Of a stretch of 64,000 nt of DNA, positions 44,244-56,635 are shown piece after piece (position 1 is the first letter of the stretch; every line of letters starts with the position of its first letter). The DNA is from Coprinus comatus. Taxonomy: Eukaryota > Basidiomycota > Agaricomycetes > Agaricales > Agaricaceae. The DNA is taken from assembly GCA_034638255.1 (NCBI GenBank), contig JAWPGT010000016.1, positions 496,001-560,000 on the forward strand, in the 5' to 3' direction. The notes under the pieces are model-generated. The model did no database searches and was not told the DNA's origin. It was given only the letters and a program-made list of their open reading frames with translations. The position numbers were made by a program, and so were the translations under genes.

Positions 44244-46473
44244 TCAATGTACGTCTCACAGACCATCTCAGGGCATATGCATTCCTGACGCTCTGATAGC
44301 CCTCCGAGTGTTAGCTCGCTTTCCTGTTTCTGTTGACGACTAACGGCCCTCACAACCACCACAACTCACTCCTCGGACTCCCTAAAATCACGCATGGAAC
44401 TTTTGTTATTCTTGTCCTCATTACCGACAACGCTTGTTTCCGTCCTTTCTGACCCAACCAACGGCCTCAGCATCTACGCGTCACGCGATTCCATGGCGTG
44501 CTAACCGTTTCCGCACAAGACTATTCCACATATAGTCACCTTCTCAGCACCGCTTATCCCCTCGTCCCACTTCCCTCGTTCTACTATAGGAGTACCCGCC
44601 AAGAATCCTAAAATAGCTTGGTATATTTTGATCGTGTTGAGGGTTTCGGTACCTATACCCGAGTACCCACTAGTCGGTCCCGGTTTGTGTTTCCCATTCT
44701 GCCAGACTTGGAAAGGTCTACAACTCATCTCAAGCTACCTGCCTCTTTTTTCTCACAAGCTTTGTGGAGGGGAGATAAGAAGATGAATTTCTTTGTCGAA
44801 TTCTTTTATATCATCCCCATACCATGATTTACTTCCTACCATTCATCAGTTCCTTTTTAAAAATACTGGTCTTCTTTTTGTGTGTTTTCTGCTTTGTATA
44901 TATAACCCTTGGCTTTTTGTTGGTTTTTTGTCTCTTTTTGTAATGATTAGGTCGCTTTTGGGGGGTGATAATGTTTTCAAATATTGATATGGTCACGGGT
45001 GAGCCGGTGGAGTTGAGACCTGGAGATAAGAACTTTTGGCTTGGAACTTCTTACGGCGGAGCAAGTTTGGAGTGGAGAGGGAAAGGGAAGGGAAGGAATT
45101 TTTCTATGTCATGTCATAGTATTATATAATATGATCCTGTGCGCGTGGGTTGGACCGCTCAGGATTTGGAACGGATTAATTGGGGGAGATGAACTACTAT
45201 ATGGTAGTAGTAAAGGAAAGTTGTAGATAGTTGTGTTTAAACGTTCTTATCTGGGTGTTGGGACTATTGTAGTACTCAGCGTTGCAACATTCAACACCTA
45301 CAAGTTCCTACAGGGGGATGTTTTTGAATACGGTGTTATTCGCTTCCAGATTTCCGATATTCCAAGTTACTTGACCTCGACTTGACCAATCATAACATCA
45401 TAGTAACATACGTCATATCTCACGCACACGTCGCCACATAGCCTTAAGGCCAAGGTTCTATTAAATTTCACCAGTGTCAATAATTCAATTCATCGAATTA
45501 TCCCATCGGAATCGGTAAAAAAAAATGATTCTCGGTTCTCGTTGGTCCGGGTTCAAACGTTCAAAGTTGGGACTGAGGTATTGTTAATACTATAGATACT
45601 AATTTTTCCTATGATACCCTTTTCAATTTGTAACCTATTGTCGCTCTGGCTGTCTCTGGCTGTCTTTTAAGCAAGTTGGTTTATGTGATACTTACAGGTA
45701 ATTTTGTATTGAAAAGGCTGAACTTAAAAATGGGTCGTGAAAGTATGATGATGTGAACATAGTTATCATTCGAAGTATGATTTAGGTAGAGGGTAGTTGT
45801 GAGAAATTCGCATATGTTCAAACTGTCGCTTAACCTGGACAATGCATCATGTCCGATATGATGCATGATGTCATTTAATGTTCGCCACAAAGAGGACCCG
45901 GAGTTCTGATACTTACTCTACATGTAAAAGTTGAAGCTAGAATCTTGAAGTTATTAGTGGGTGAAGGACTAGACCATATTAAGATCCGCATCCTCGTGTC
46001 TTAAGTAGTCGTAGTTCATGATAAATGTGATATTTCTATGTGTAATTTCCATCAGACTTCTCGCCATTTTTCTCGAGCACACTCTTTCTTCTTGAACGTA
46101 ATAAAATAGGCGGCAATATGGTTGAAACGTGTTTATAATCTTGCAAAGAGTCATTTGAATTGCTTTGAATGAATCATGGTTTTTTTTACTGTGTATTAAA
46201 TACACGAGTATGATAATGGTTTCCCCTGGTGCGCCGTAGGGAGCGCGCATGGTACATCGCGGGGCGCTATAGGCTGTTAAGGTGTTTTTATTTGGTAAAT
46301 ATCAATGGGTTCTGAAATAGGGAATGATCAAGACCCAGAACCCAGGAACTTCTGAGATTACTGATAGCATAAAGCCGGATGAACATTGACTCACACGACT
46401 TCGGAAAACGACCCCACTGCAGCGGCCCACCCATATTACTTTTCTACTGAACAACAACAACAACGACTCAAAT
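44244..46473. other. Intergenic region, no gene recognised
   Basis: The left end is the 3' UTR of the ubiquitin-like gene and the right end the promoter side of P450 B. Frames between are short and without domains. No repeat was noticed. Confidence 0.45.
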
Positions 46474-48753
46474 ATGTCCTTTGACGATAGTTCTGGAAAA
46501 GCTACATACTACACCTACCATTATTTGCTTTCTACAATCTTCGTCTTTCCGATTTTGACGTGGGTACTTACGAGAAGATTCCTTCAACAAGGACGAAGGA
46601 GAAGAGAGCCATTACCACCTGGACCTCCTAAACTTCCTATTCTTGGAAACTTATTCCAGTTTCCTTCCAGTTATCAATGGTTGACATATACGAAATGGTC
46701 AAAAGAATATAGTGAGTGGTTATTGGGGAGATTGCCAGAATGATTTACTTGTTGCATTACCACAGACTCAGATATCATTCACCTCAGTGGTGCAGGACAA
46801 AGCGTTGTTATTCTTAACACACTCGATGCTGCGAAAGAGATATTGGAAAAACGTTCTGCTAACTATTCTAACCGGTACGTATTACTTACTACGGTGGCAA
46901 TTCATGTTCATATTTATATGATCTTTTTTGGTCTTTTGATGATGATGATAGTCCTTCTTTTACTATGAACAAATTGATGGGTTGGGACTATTTATTTAGT
47001 AGTATGCCTTATGGTGATGCTTGGAGAGAACGAAGGAAGCTTTTATTGATACATTCTAATCCATCAAAACCTCAAAGTCATAGGCCTATCGAAATCGATT
47101 ATGTTCGAAAAGTGCTTCCGAAATTGTATGAGAGTCCAGAGGATTCTATGGATTTGCTCCGACAGTAAGTTTCCCGTTCTCTTCATTTTATCACTCGCAT
47201 TTCTTCTCTTTCTTTTTTTCTTTTCTTCATTCCGGTTATTAACACAAATGTTCGGTATAACATTATGTACTATGTACTGACATCATACAAAAGTTTGATA
47301 GGCGCAACGTTCCTAACTGTCGCTTATGGATTAGATATCAAACTCGTTCAAGATCCCTTTGTTCAACTTGCTGAAGATGCTTTGAAACCACTTGTTGAAG
47401 TTATAGTTACTGGCGCGTTTTTGGTGGACTTGATACCTGCTTTACAATATCTTCCTACTTGGTTTCCTGGTACTGGATTTAAAAGGAAAGCTCAAGCATG
47501 GAAGAAATTGGCGATGAAGTTTCGGGATGTTCCTTTTGAAGCTGCTAAGAAAAGTATTGTATGTCACTTTTTATCTACATGTTTTTCCGACCCTTCAATT
47601 TCAGACTTCTTTTTCTGATTTTCTTAATGGCATTTTTGAAAGGATAATGGAACTGCCAAGCCTTCGTTTACATCAACTTGTCTTGAAGAAAGAATATATG
47701 ACGAGAAATTGATTCGCGATACTGCTTCCATGTTTTTTGCTGGTATGTTAATAACCTGACTAATGTCATGATCCTCGGTTATAAATCCTCACACCTATAA
47801 TTCATTGTCGAAATCTCAGGAGGTACCGATACTACACTTGCCGCGGTATACACGGTTGTTCTTGTCGTAATGTGTCATCCGGAAAAACAAGAAAAGGCGC
47901 AAGAAGAAATGGATCGTGTACTTGGTCATGGTCGTTTACCTGAACATGGTGATGAACCGAATTTACCGTATTTGACTGCTCTTATTAGAGAATGTATTCG
48001 GTGAGAACAATTTTCAATGTGATGATTGTTGCACTCTGACTTATGGTATTTCTCTGTAGGTGGAAATCGGTCACTCCAATAGGTTGATAGATAATGCTCA
48101 TCCAGATGAACAAAAGTACTGATGAACGTTTGTAGGTGTACCTCATAGTTCCGAGGCGGACGATGTCTATAAGGGTTATTTGATCCCTGCGGGTTCAATC
48201 ATCATTCCAAATATGTGGTATGTGGAGCACCCAGGGATGTTGAACCAAATTTGATCTCTGAAATAAAACCTTATCTCTTAGGAATATGTTGCATAATGAG
48301 GCCGACTATCCACGGCCTAATGAATTTATCCCGGAACGTTTCTTAAACGAGGATGGACAATTAAACAAGGAAGTTAGAGATCCATTGACATTCGCATTTG
48401 GTTTTGGAAGGAGGTGAGTTTTTTAGAGACTGTCTATCTGTAGCTTAGATTTAAAATTAATTTTACCACACATAGATCGTGTCCCGGAGAACACCTCGGA
48501 AAATCAATTTTATGGCTTACAGCTGCTTCTCTACTTGCTGTTTTCAAGATAGTAAGGCCTGTGAGGGATGGTATTATTGTAGAACCTTCTATGAATTATA
48601 TTTCGGGACTGGTTCTGTATGTAACATCAATTTATCTTTTGCCGATCTATCAGACTGATTAAAAAATTTACTAGACATCCTGAAGCTTTTGAATGTGATT
48701 TCCAACCCCGTTCGAAGAGTACGGAAACTTTGATCAAGTCTCTTATTGACTAA
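46474..48753 (+). CDS. Cytochrome P450 (paralogue B)
   Basis: A multi-exon microsomal P450. It starts MSFDDSSGKATYYTYHYLL with a membrane anchor at about residues 17-34, then the hinge PLPPGPPKLPILGN. The I-helix AGGTDTT is assembled across an intron near 47820, followed by RECIR (ExxR), PERFL, and FGFGRR joined across an intron to SCPGEH with the heme cysteine. The stop is TAA 48751-48753. All joins I checked keep frame, so the gene looks intact. Key segments such as WFPGTGFKRKAQAW match paralogues A and C. It lies upstream of an isochorismatase-family gene in the same orientation. Substrate unknown. Confidence 0.88.
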
Positions 48754-49343
48754 GTATTACTGTATTTTGACTTTTCTCAGTGAATGATGACATTTATGAT
48801 TTCTGATATGATTACCAGCGTATTATACCTGTACGTTCATGTAAAACTAATATTTTGTGTTTGTTTATCTTCCGAAATGAAGTTTATCTATCCCGGACAG
48901 GCTGTGGCGATGCCTAATGGATTGGAAAATATTGCGAGCGGGCACACGCGGCAAAAAAAAACTATGTAACTCTGTGGCGTGAGTCCCCAAAAATAAAGTG
49001 ATACCATACCGATCTTAGGAGATTATATGATAGCCAAGAGCACTAGTGGCTTCAACATGTACTTCTATTGGGGTAAGACTGAACCGAAGCATAGCCGTAA
49101 ATGCTGGAAATTAATTCTTCGGCCTCAAGCGGGGGTTTATTCGAAACGTTTGACAAAATATTCGTGCTATAAGCATACCAAACATTCCCATGCATTACCA
49201 GGACTATATCCCTTCGCCAAAGAGCGACATATTATTGGAACACAAGTTTAGCTATATAAGCTAGTTAATACACTCATTATCTCTTTAGCCACCTCCGCTT
49301 TCACTGCTTCTACTCAGTCAACAAAGCTATCTTCTATCCTATC
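48754..49343. other. Intergenic region between P450 B and the isochorismatase-like gene
   Basis: No gene is recognised. It contains the terminator side of P450 B and the promoter of the hydrolase gene. The sequence TATATAAG lies near 49253-49260, about 84 bp upstream of the ATG, and is a possible TATA box. Confidence 0.45.
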
Positions 49344-50181
49344 ATGTCAAGCAATTTCGAAAGAATTGACAAGGATAATGTCATGTTGCTTGTTGTTGAC
49401 CATCAAGTTGGCTTGTTCCAACTCGTCAGGGACTTTAGTCCTGAAGAATTCAGAAACAATATCCTCGCCCATGCAGCAATCGGAAAGATTTTCAACTTGC
49501 CAACTATTTTGACCACCAGTGCAGAGACGGGTGTGTACTACAAACAGAATCACCAATTCAATGTTTTAATGATCTCGCTACAGGTCCAAATGGTCCGTTG
49601 CCAAGAGAAATCACGAAGATGTATCCAAATGCTCCGTTCATCAAGCGTAGTGGAGAGGTCAATGCCTGGGACAGCGCAGAGTTCCGTGATGCTGTCAAGG
49701 CCACGGGAAAGAAGCAGGTAATTTTAGCTGGTATCGTAACCGATGTAAGCGAATCGTTACTATCATACACCGATCGTAATCATCACCTTACTGACTTGGT
49801 CTTCAACCATAGGTCTGTACTGCGTTCCTTGCTATTTCATTGGTAGAAGCTGGTTATACCGTTTATGCCAATGCAGAGGCATCTGGCGCCTCTTCCAAGA
49901 GAGTAGCGGATGATGCAAATGACCGTATGAGAGCAGCAGGCGTCCATGTGTATTCTATGTTCGCTGTGGTTTGTGATTTGATGAGAGATTGGAGGAACAA
50001 TCCAGGGTCAAACGAATTGATGCCATTCTTTGATAAGTAAGTCAACTATGTAACCCTCGCTTCGCTTCACATGCTTTAATCCCGAGACATTTTTAGATAC
50101 TTCCCGGTATATGGGTATGTTGCGCGTGCACATGCCGCGGCGGTTGAACGTGGTGTTATCCAGCCTGGGGAAAGCGAGTAG
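49344..50181 (+). CDS. Isochorismatase-family cysteine hydrolase (YcaC-like)
   Basis: Four exons, with joins in frame at TG-PNGPLPREI, GIVTD-VCTAFLAIS and FFDK-YFPVYG. The family fold is recognised from NVMLLVVDHQVGLF near residue 12 (the Asp of the catalytic triad), a central Lys region, and GIVTDVCTAF with the catalytic Cys. MRDWRNN follows, as in YcaC-type proteins. The C-terminal tail (HAAAVERGVIQPGESE) is slightly longer than bacterial YcaC. Such enzymes cleave amides or small ester-like substrates; the substrate here is unknown. Its position between P450s B and C, same strand, suggests but does not prove a shared pathway. Confidence 0.88.
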
Positions 50182-50721
50182 ATGATGTCCCGAGTCGGAG
50201 ACTGTACCTTCTGTTTTAACACCCCAGATTCTGTTTAGCTACCCTGAAAATATTGAAATGAAAGTAGTGACCAGGGACGAAAGATTTGCATGGGGTCACC
50301 CAATCATTCCCACGCACAGTGTAAATCAAGCGCTTATATAAGTGTTGGTAGACTGTCTGAGTGCCGAATCCCCATTATGTTTTAAACGTTTACACTCATG
50401 ATCATACAATTCTCCAAACTATTGTGCATCAGACCTCCATAGGAACAGATTTTCCCTGCGGCGCATCAGAGAGAATGGTGCTGGAACCAATAATAAGCGT
50501 CCAGTAACTCCTACTTCTGATGAACGAGTGGTTCGTCCCATCCTGAGCTATTGCCTCTCTAGTGCCGACTGGTTACGTTCCCATACAACCACAACCCTCA
50601 ACACCCAACATCAGGGTGGAACTAACTGGGGCTCACAATGAGAGCATAAAAACTCCGCAGTGTGAATAGATATAACTGTTAGGCTTTTACTTCTATCCGG
50701 CTCTCTATAGCCCCTCATCTC
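50182..50721. other. Intergenic region upstream of P450 C
   Basis: No gene recognised. It should contain the promoter of P450 C. No repeat was noticed. Confidence 0.45.
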
Positions 50722-52817
50722 ATGCGTTCACTCGACGTTCTGGTAGTATTTTTCGCCTTGGGATTATTTCGTTACCTTTCACGCAAAAGGCGACTGCCGC
50801 TTGCCCCAGGTCCCAAAGGATATCCCATCATCGGTAGTTTGCTTGATATACCTAAAGAACATCCTTATCTTCAGTACACACAATGGGCGGAGGAATATAG
50901 TATGCTCGGTGGTTTTTATAATGACGCATATATTCACATCCCGATTAGAAAGCGAAATATTGAATCTCAATGCCTGTGGGACGAATATCGTCATCCTCAA
51001 CTCAGTCCGCGTGGCGACCGAGCTTCTTGACAAAAGATCCTGTATATATTCTAGCCGGTAGGTATTTAGGAACTGCATATGGTATATCCATTTATGACGA
51101 ATTCATTCTAGCCCTCAGTTCACAATGGTTTCTGAACTCATGGGATGGGGCTTCTTATTCTCTGTTATGCCATATGATGACGAATGGCGAAGGCGACGCC
51201 GTCTATTTCAACGGTTCTTCCCCTCTTCAAGAGCTAAAGATTTCCAACCGCATCAGCGATCCTATATTCGTCAGCTCCTTCCAAAACTTATCGATCAGCA
51301 GAATTATGTCCAATCTCTTCGCCAGTAAGCCTCAATTACCCTTCTTTAACCTTCTACTTTCTCACGAGCTCTATAGCTTTGTTGGGGGGATTGCTCTGAA
51401 TCTTGGATATGGTATTGATATTAAGCCAGTAGATGATCCCTACGTCAAGATATCAGAGTATGCGATCTCTCTCCTAAATGACGCATGCATGCCTATGAAA
51501 TATCTGGTTGATGCTGTCCCACTTTTAAAGTTTGTGCCTAGTTGGTTTCCTGGCGCCAAGTTCAAACGAGACGCCGAGGAGTGGTATAAAGCAACAATGG
51601 AGTTTCGAAATAAGCCGTTCGAAGTAACTAAAAGGGATTTGGTGAGTGAGAATGACTTAACTTCATCATCAGTGACCTACCTAGCATATAACCAACGTAG
51701 GAAAATGGAAAAGCTACCTTGAGCTACACTGCAATATGTTTAGAGAGCATAGCTTCATGCTCTTCGCAGGAACGACTCTCAAAAGAAAACGATATCAAGG
51801 ACACAGCCTCCCTCTTTTTCGGCGGTAAGTACTCAAGAGTTTAAGCTCAGCCTTTTGCGATCACGGAAATGCTCATTTACGGAGAAAGCGGGCGCCGATA
51901 CGTCCATGGTCGTGTTACTATCGTTTGTTCTTGCTATGGTTTGTTACCCCGAAGCACAAAAGAAAATACAACAAGAACTGGATGCTGTGGTTGGTCCGGA
52001 TCGTTTGCCAGACTTCTATGACGCACCAAAATTACCTTACCTCGAGGCGGTGATACGTGAAACAATGAGGTATGTTGGATTTGGGTTATTAAATTTTAAC
52101 TGTCCTCCTGCTGACAGTAATTCACAAGGTGGAAACCCCCTGCTCCTGTCGGTTCGTACCTATTATCATCCGGATGTAGCCTTTTTTCTGATGGTCTCTT
52201 GGGGTAGTCGTCCCGCACAGCACGACATCAGACGATGTCTTTGAAGGGTACTTTATCCCTAAGGGCTCAATAGTAATGCCAAATGTGTGGTAAGCAAAGC
52301 CTTGATACCCATGACGCCGTGGACACTGAGCGAAGGTACTAGGGGTATGCTACAGGACCCTGACGTTTATCCCGATCCTTCTCTTTTTATTCCCGAACGT
52401 CATCTCACATCAGATGGAAAGATTATAGAGGGGCCTAACGCAAATAATCCGTTAGATCTTGTCTTCGGGTTTGGCCGGCGGTGGGTGTTTAGCAAGACTA
52501 TGCAGACTCCGAGGTGACGCTAATTCTCTCGACAGTAAATGTCCTGGTATCCATATGGCTCTAAGTACACTATATATCGTTGCATCAAACATTCTACATA
52601 CCATGGACATATGCCCTAGTGTCGATAAAGATGGTAACGTAATTCTTCCAAGTCAAAAATGTACTGACGGCCTCTTCTTGTGAGTTGATTTGTATTACTG
52701 GTATTGGAAACATTACTTTTTCTCAATTGATATTACAGATTACCGGAACCTTTCGATTGTATTTTCAGACCACGTTCCGAAAAGGCAGAGAGTCTTGTTA
52801 GAACCGAGGCTTTGTGA
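50722..52817 (+). CDS. Cytochrome P450 (paralogue C)
   Basis: It starts at ATG 50722 with a short membrane anchor (VLVVFFALGLF) and the hinge LPLAPGPKGYPIIG. The I-helix AGADTS lies after an intron near 51890, followed by RETMR (ExxR), PERHL in place of PERF, and FGFGRR joined through an intron to KCPGIH with the heme cysteine. It ends TGA 52815-52817. Joins at WKPPAPV, VVPHSTTSDD and MPNVW-GMLQDP all keep frame. It appears intact despite His replacing Phe in the PERF motif. It belongs to the same family as A and B. Product unknown. Confidence 0.86.
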
Positions 52818-53229
52818 AATAAGACACAGGTTCCACGATTAATTTATTACCCATAGATGTATATATGTAGTTATCTAGGTAAAGTACAAGCGACTGTAGA
52901 TGATTGATTATGTAGATAAATCTCGTATCCTAAGGGCTCGCAGTAGTGGCAGTAGCGTTTCAGATATCTATCCGGGTAGAGCTGAGAGAACAATTGAAGC
53001 AGCAACGGTGCTCAATGAAATTCACGTGAAACCATTGAATATACCTTTCATCGTGTAGCATCTAGTTCAATTAAGGCACAGTGCTCTAATATGGGAACGA
53101 TTTGTGCCGGGGCTCTTCTAATTTTCGATATTAGTTCAGATAATATCGTCCATCAGAAATCCAATGATCGTACGTCTTTGGGTAAAAGAAATGACATCGA
53201 GGCAAGAGGATTTCCCAGGGACATTCTCT

Positions 53230-54402
53230 CAGTGCGACGGACGGAAACTGGAGATGATATCGAATATCTTGAACCTAAATGGTAGATTGGGGTACACACT
53301 ACAAATAAATGAGTGGAATAAGCTGGTTATGTTCTTTAAACATGGGCCGTATAACGAAGCTAAACGATTGATTGTAAGACGCGTTTTTCCCCCCATTTTC
53401 TACTCATTTACTTACTTCTTTGACTTAGAGCGAACCTTGTGTCTCGATGACTTGAGTGAATCCAAAAATCTGGAACAGGATGAGGTCATTGTCAGAGAGA
53501 CTGCAGGAATGTTTTTGCTGGTGGTGTTGATACAAGCTTTGGCATTTGTGTGCAACTTCATTCTCGCAATGGTGTTTCACCCGGATAAGTAAGCTAAGGT
53601 ACAAGAAGAGTTAGATAGGGTGATCGGTCATGGAACACGGTTGCCCGAATGGAGTGACGAAGCAACTTTACCTTACCTGACTGCTGTGATAAAGGAAGTT
53701 GCAAGGTACGTATTCTACTTTCGCAGGTCCTTTATTAGAGCTGAAGCTTCTTGATTTAGATGGAGACTGGTGGTCCCCTTAGGTAAATTATTATGTGTAT
53801 AAAGACTACTATATTCCAAAGAACTCAATTATAATCCCTAACGTCTGGTGGGTGACTTTTATTTGCCAATGTAACCAAACTTACAGTTGCAATCCATACA
53901 TCTTAGGCTTATCTTCCGTAACGAGAAAGACTATTTAAAGTCAGACGAATTCATTCCTGAGAGATTCCTTGATGAAAAGGCCCAGCTAAATTCAACAACT
54001 CCCGACCCTATTCCAATTCTCTTCGGATTTGGTCGAAGGTCTGTCTCTTATCTCTGCCTCTACTGGTAAAAGATTGCATTGCTCATCTAGCCCACATATA
54101 CTATTCAGAACTTGTGCGGGGATTCATATTACGCAATCTACGATTTTCCTTTTCGCATCCACTATTCTCTCTATGTTTACTGTGTCCAAATGTACCAATA
54201 AAGATGGAAACGTGAAAGAGCCCTCGTTGGATTGGCCTGCTTTGGTCATTTGGTAAGTCCTAGAATATTTGTGGTATTTATTCAAGTTCGCTGCTGAGTC
54301 CTCACAATTGTTTCAAGTGCACCACTCCCGTTCGGATGCAACTTTACCATACGATCTGAAAGGGCTAAGAAATTAGTACAGTCGCTGGCTTTGGATCCTT
54401 GA
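53230..54402 (+). pseudogene. Cytochrome P450 (paralogue D), 5'-truncated and decayed
   Basis: Homology begins about halfway through the protein (EYLEPKW, then EWNKLVMFFKHGPYNEAKRLI). The N-terminal half, including the membrane anchor, is not seen. The intron before the I-helix seems to be missing, with frame loss around GGVDTSF near 53520. A TAA at 53590-53592 replaces a residue after FHPDK. The segment after WRLVVPL has lost codons before YKDYYIPKNSIIIPNVW. PERFL, FGFGRR, TCAGIH (heme Cys kept) and the C-terminus remain, ending at 54402. It is a tandem relic of paralogue C. Confidence 0.85.
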
Positions 54403-54840
54403 TTTTTTCGATGGAGTGTTCCCAAGCGCCCTTATAGTACAAGATGGTTGTTACGAATTATTTTGCGTGACCGATGTGACTGGTGCTTGTTCCAACTTCC
54501 AACATATCAAGTTCACCGTTGACTTCACAATACCCATGATGTTGGAGAGGCAACCATATATTTACCATGGCCCAGGTTATTCAGCAGTTTTATTTTATAC
54601 ATCCACCGTATCGTCCGGCGAAAAATGTGGGCTCGCTGACTTATCCAATCAACTCCCCAGTGAGCTTACTATGAGGAGTTTCAGTTTACAATTTAGTGGT
54701 GTATGGTCAGGTATGATCCGTTTTCCCACCAACATCTCGATATTTAAGTACTGGACAGGTGAGAGTACTCTCATCACCCAACGGTCCCAGCATTGAATAT
54801 TCTTAACAGACTATATCAGAAAAATTCTTCCTCGTTTATC

Positions 54841-56635
54841 ATGAGTGTTCAAGACGCGCTCAGATTACCTATCAACGTCAATCCCAACGTTACCCCCGAC
54901 TCTCCACAGCATTTTCAGCCGATAATTGGGCTTATCGGCATGGGTGCTATGGGCCGAATGTTCATGAAATACTTCAGCCAAGCTGGATGGAAGAGGTTTG
55001 CACCGAATATATGCGTCGTTTCCATCCTGTATTCTGACTCTTGTGTAGGATCTACATTTGTGACCGACCTGAGAACTACGATAAACTCAAGGCTGAATAT
55101 AACGGTAGGTCATGGACCAGGATACCTTCATTCTGTACTAAAGCTAACTCCCAGATACACCGGGCGTGCTTATTCAACGAGATGGATACGCAGTTTCTCG
55201 GTCGTCGGATTTCGTTATGTATTGTGTGGAAGCCGAACATATTGATAAAGTAGTTGCTCAGTACGGCCCTTGTGAGTATTTACTTTCAGCCTGTAACCTC
55301 GATCCTGACACTATTTAGCAACAAAGTCTAATGCTATCGTCGCTGGACAAACTTCAGTTAAAGCCCCAGAAAAGATTGCATTCGAGGCACATCTACCTAA
55401 GGATGTTCACATCCTTTCCTGTCATTCTTTACATGGACCAACTGTTAATCCATCTAGCCAACCAATGGTAAGTAAATTCTTTTTACAATTGTAAGGAATA
55501 TCATCACGAGCTTTGTAGGTAATCATTCGACACAGAGCGGCGAAAGATGCCCTTACGTTGGTTGAGACCATTTTCCGGCCGTTGTGCTCCCGTTTTATTT
55601 ACCTCTCGTACGAGGAACACGATCAAGTGACTGCTAATACTCAAGCCCTGATGCACGCTGCGTTCTTAAGGTATGGTTCTCTTCTGAGACCCGCGATTCT
55701 TATGGTTTACCAAGAGCTTCTCCAGTATGGGTTCTGCATGGGCATCCACAGAAACATATCCATGGGAACGGGGCATTTACGTTGGAGGTATTGAAACTGC
55801 CAAAGTCAACATCACGTTGCGCATATATTCCAATGCGTGGCACGTCTACGCTGGTCTTGCTATTCTTAACCCTTGTGCACACGCTCAGATTCATCAGTAT
55901 GCTAGAAGTGCATCTGAGCTCTTTAAATTGATGTTGGGCGGGGGCAGAGGATCAATCGAGGATCAGAATCAGTTGAGGGAACGCATCGAATGGGCTAGAA
56001 AGTCCGTTTTTGGGCATTGGAATAGTGATCCCAACCAGTTTGAGGAAGGGGAAATAACCGAACGACTGACCACTACGCGAACCCAAGGATCTTCTGGTAG
56101 TAAACCAATCCTACTTACGACATCTATTCTTGATCGTTTCACTCTTGGAGCAATGCCCAAACCAAGTTTAGCTTTGCGAGGAAGTCGTATCAGCACATCA
56201 ACTCTTAGTCTTGGGAAAGATATACCTTCTTCGGATTACCGACCAAATTCCCATCTCTCCCTTCTTGCTATGGTTGATTGTTGGACCCATTTGAACATTG
56301 ATCCTTATAAACACCTCCAACTTGCAGCCACGCCCATATTCCGAGTGTTTTTGGGAGTAGCTGAGCATGTCTTCCGTTCTCCTACCCTTTTGGAAAGTAC
56401 AATTCATTCGGCGATACATAACCATCGGTATCGCTCTGATGATTTGGAGTTTGTTATTGCGGTACGAGATTGGAGCCAGTGTGTCAGTTTTGGTAGTTTT
56501 GAGGTTTATAGAATGAGGTTTGAAGAAACCAAGAAGTTTTTCGAACCACAATTTGATGAGGCTAGGAAAATTGGTAATGAGATGATTGAAGTGATTATGG
56601 AGAGTGAATTGAGGAGAGGAGGAGAAATAGAATAG
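54841..56635 (+). CDS. TYR1: Prephenate dehydrogenase (NADP+), tyrosine biosynthesis
   Basis: It oxidatively decarboxylates prephenate to 4-hydroxyphenylpyruvate, the step before tyrosine. The start is ATG 54841. A Rossmann motif GLIGMGAMG lies at about residues 29-37. Five introns are inferred, with in-frame joins at WKR-IYICDRPENY, AEYN-DTPGVLIQRDGY, YGP-STKSNAIVAGQTSVK, SSQPM-VIIRHRAAKDA and AAFL-SMGSAWAS. The substrate-binding helical domain includes SCHSLHGP and the long C-terminal part ends at 56635. The length (about 500 aa after splicing) suits fungal TYR1. It appears intact and is the one clear primary-metabolism gene next to the P450 group. Confidence 0.9.

Noticed and set aside
54416..54796. 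126-codon open frame between the P450 relic and TYR1
   Set aside because: It begins with GTG, shows no family resemblance, and lies in the promoter region of TYR1.
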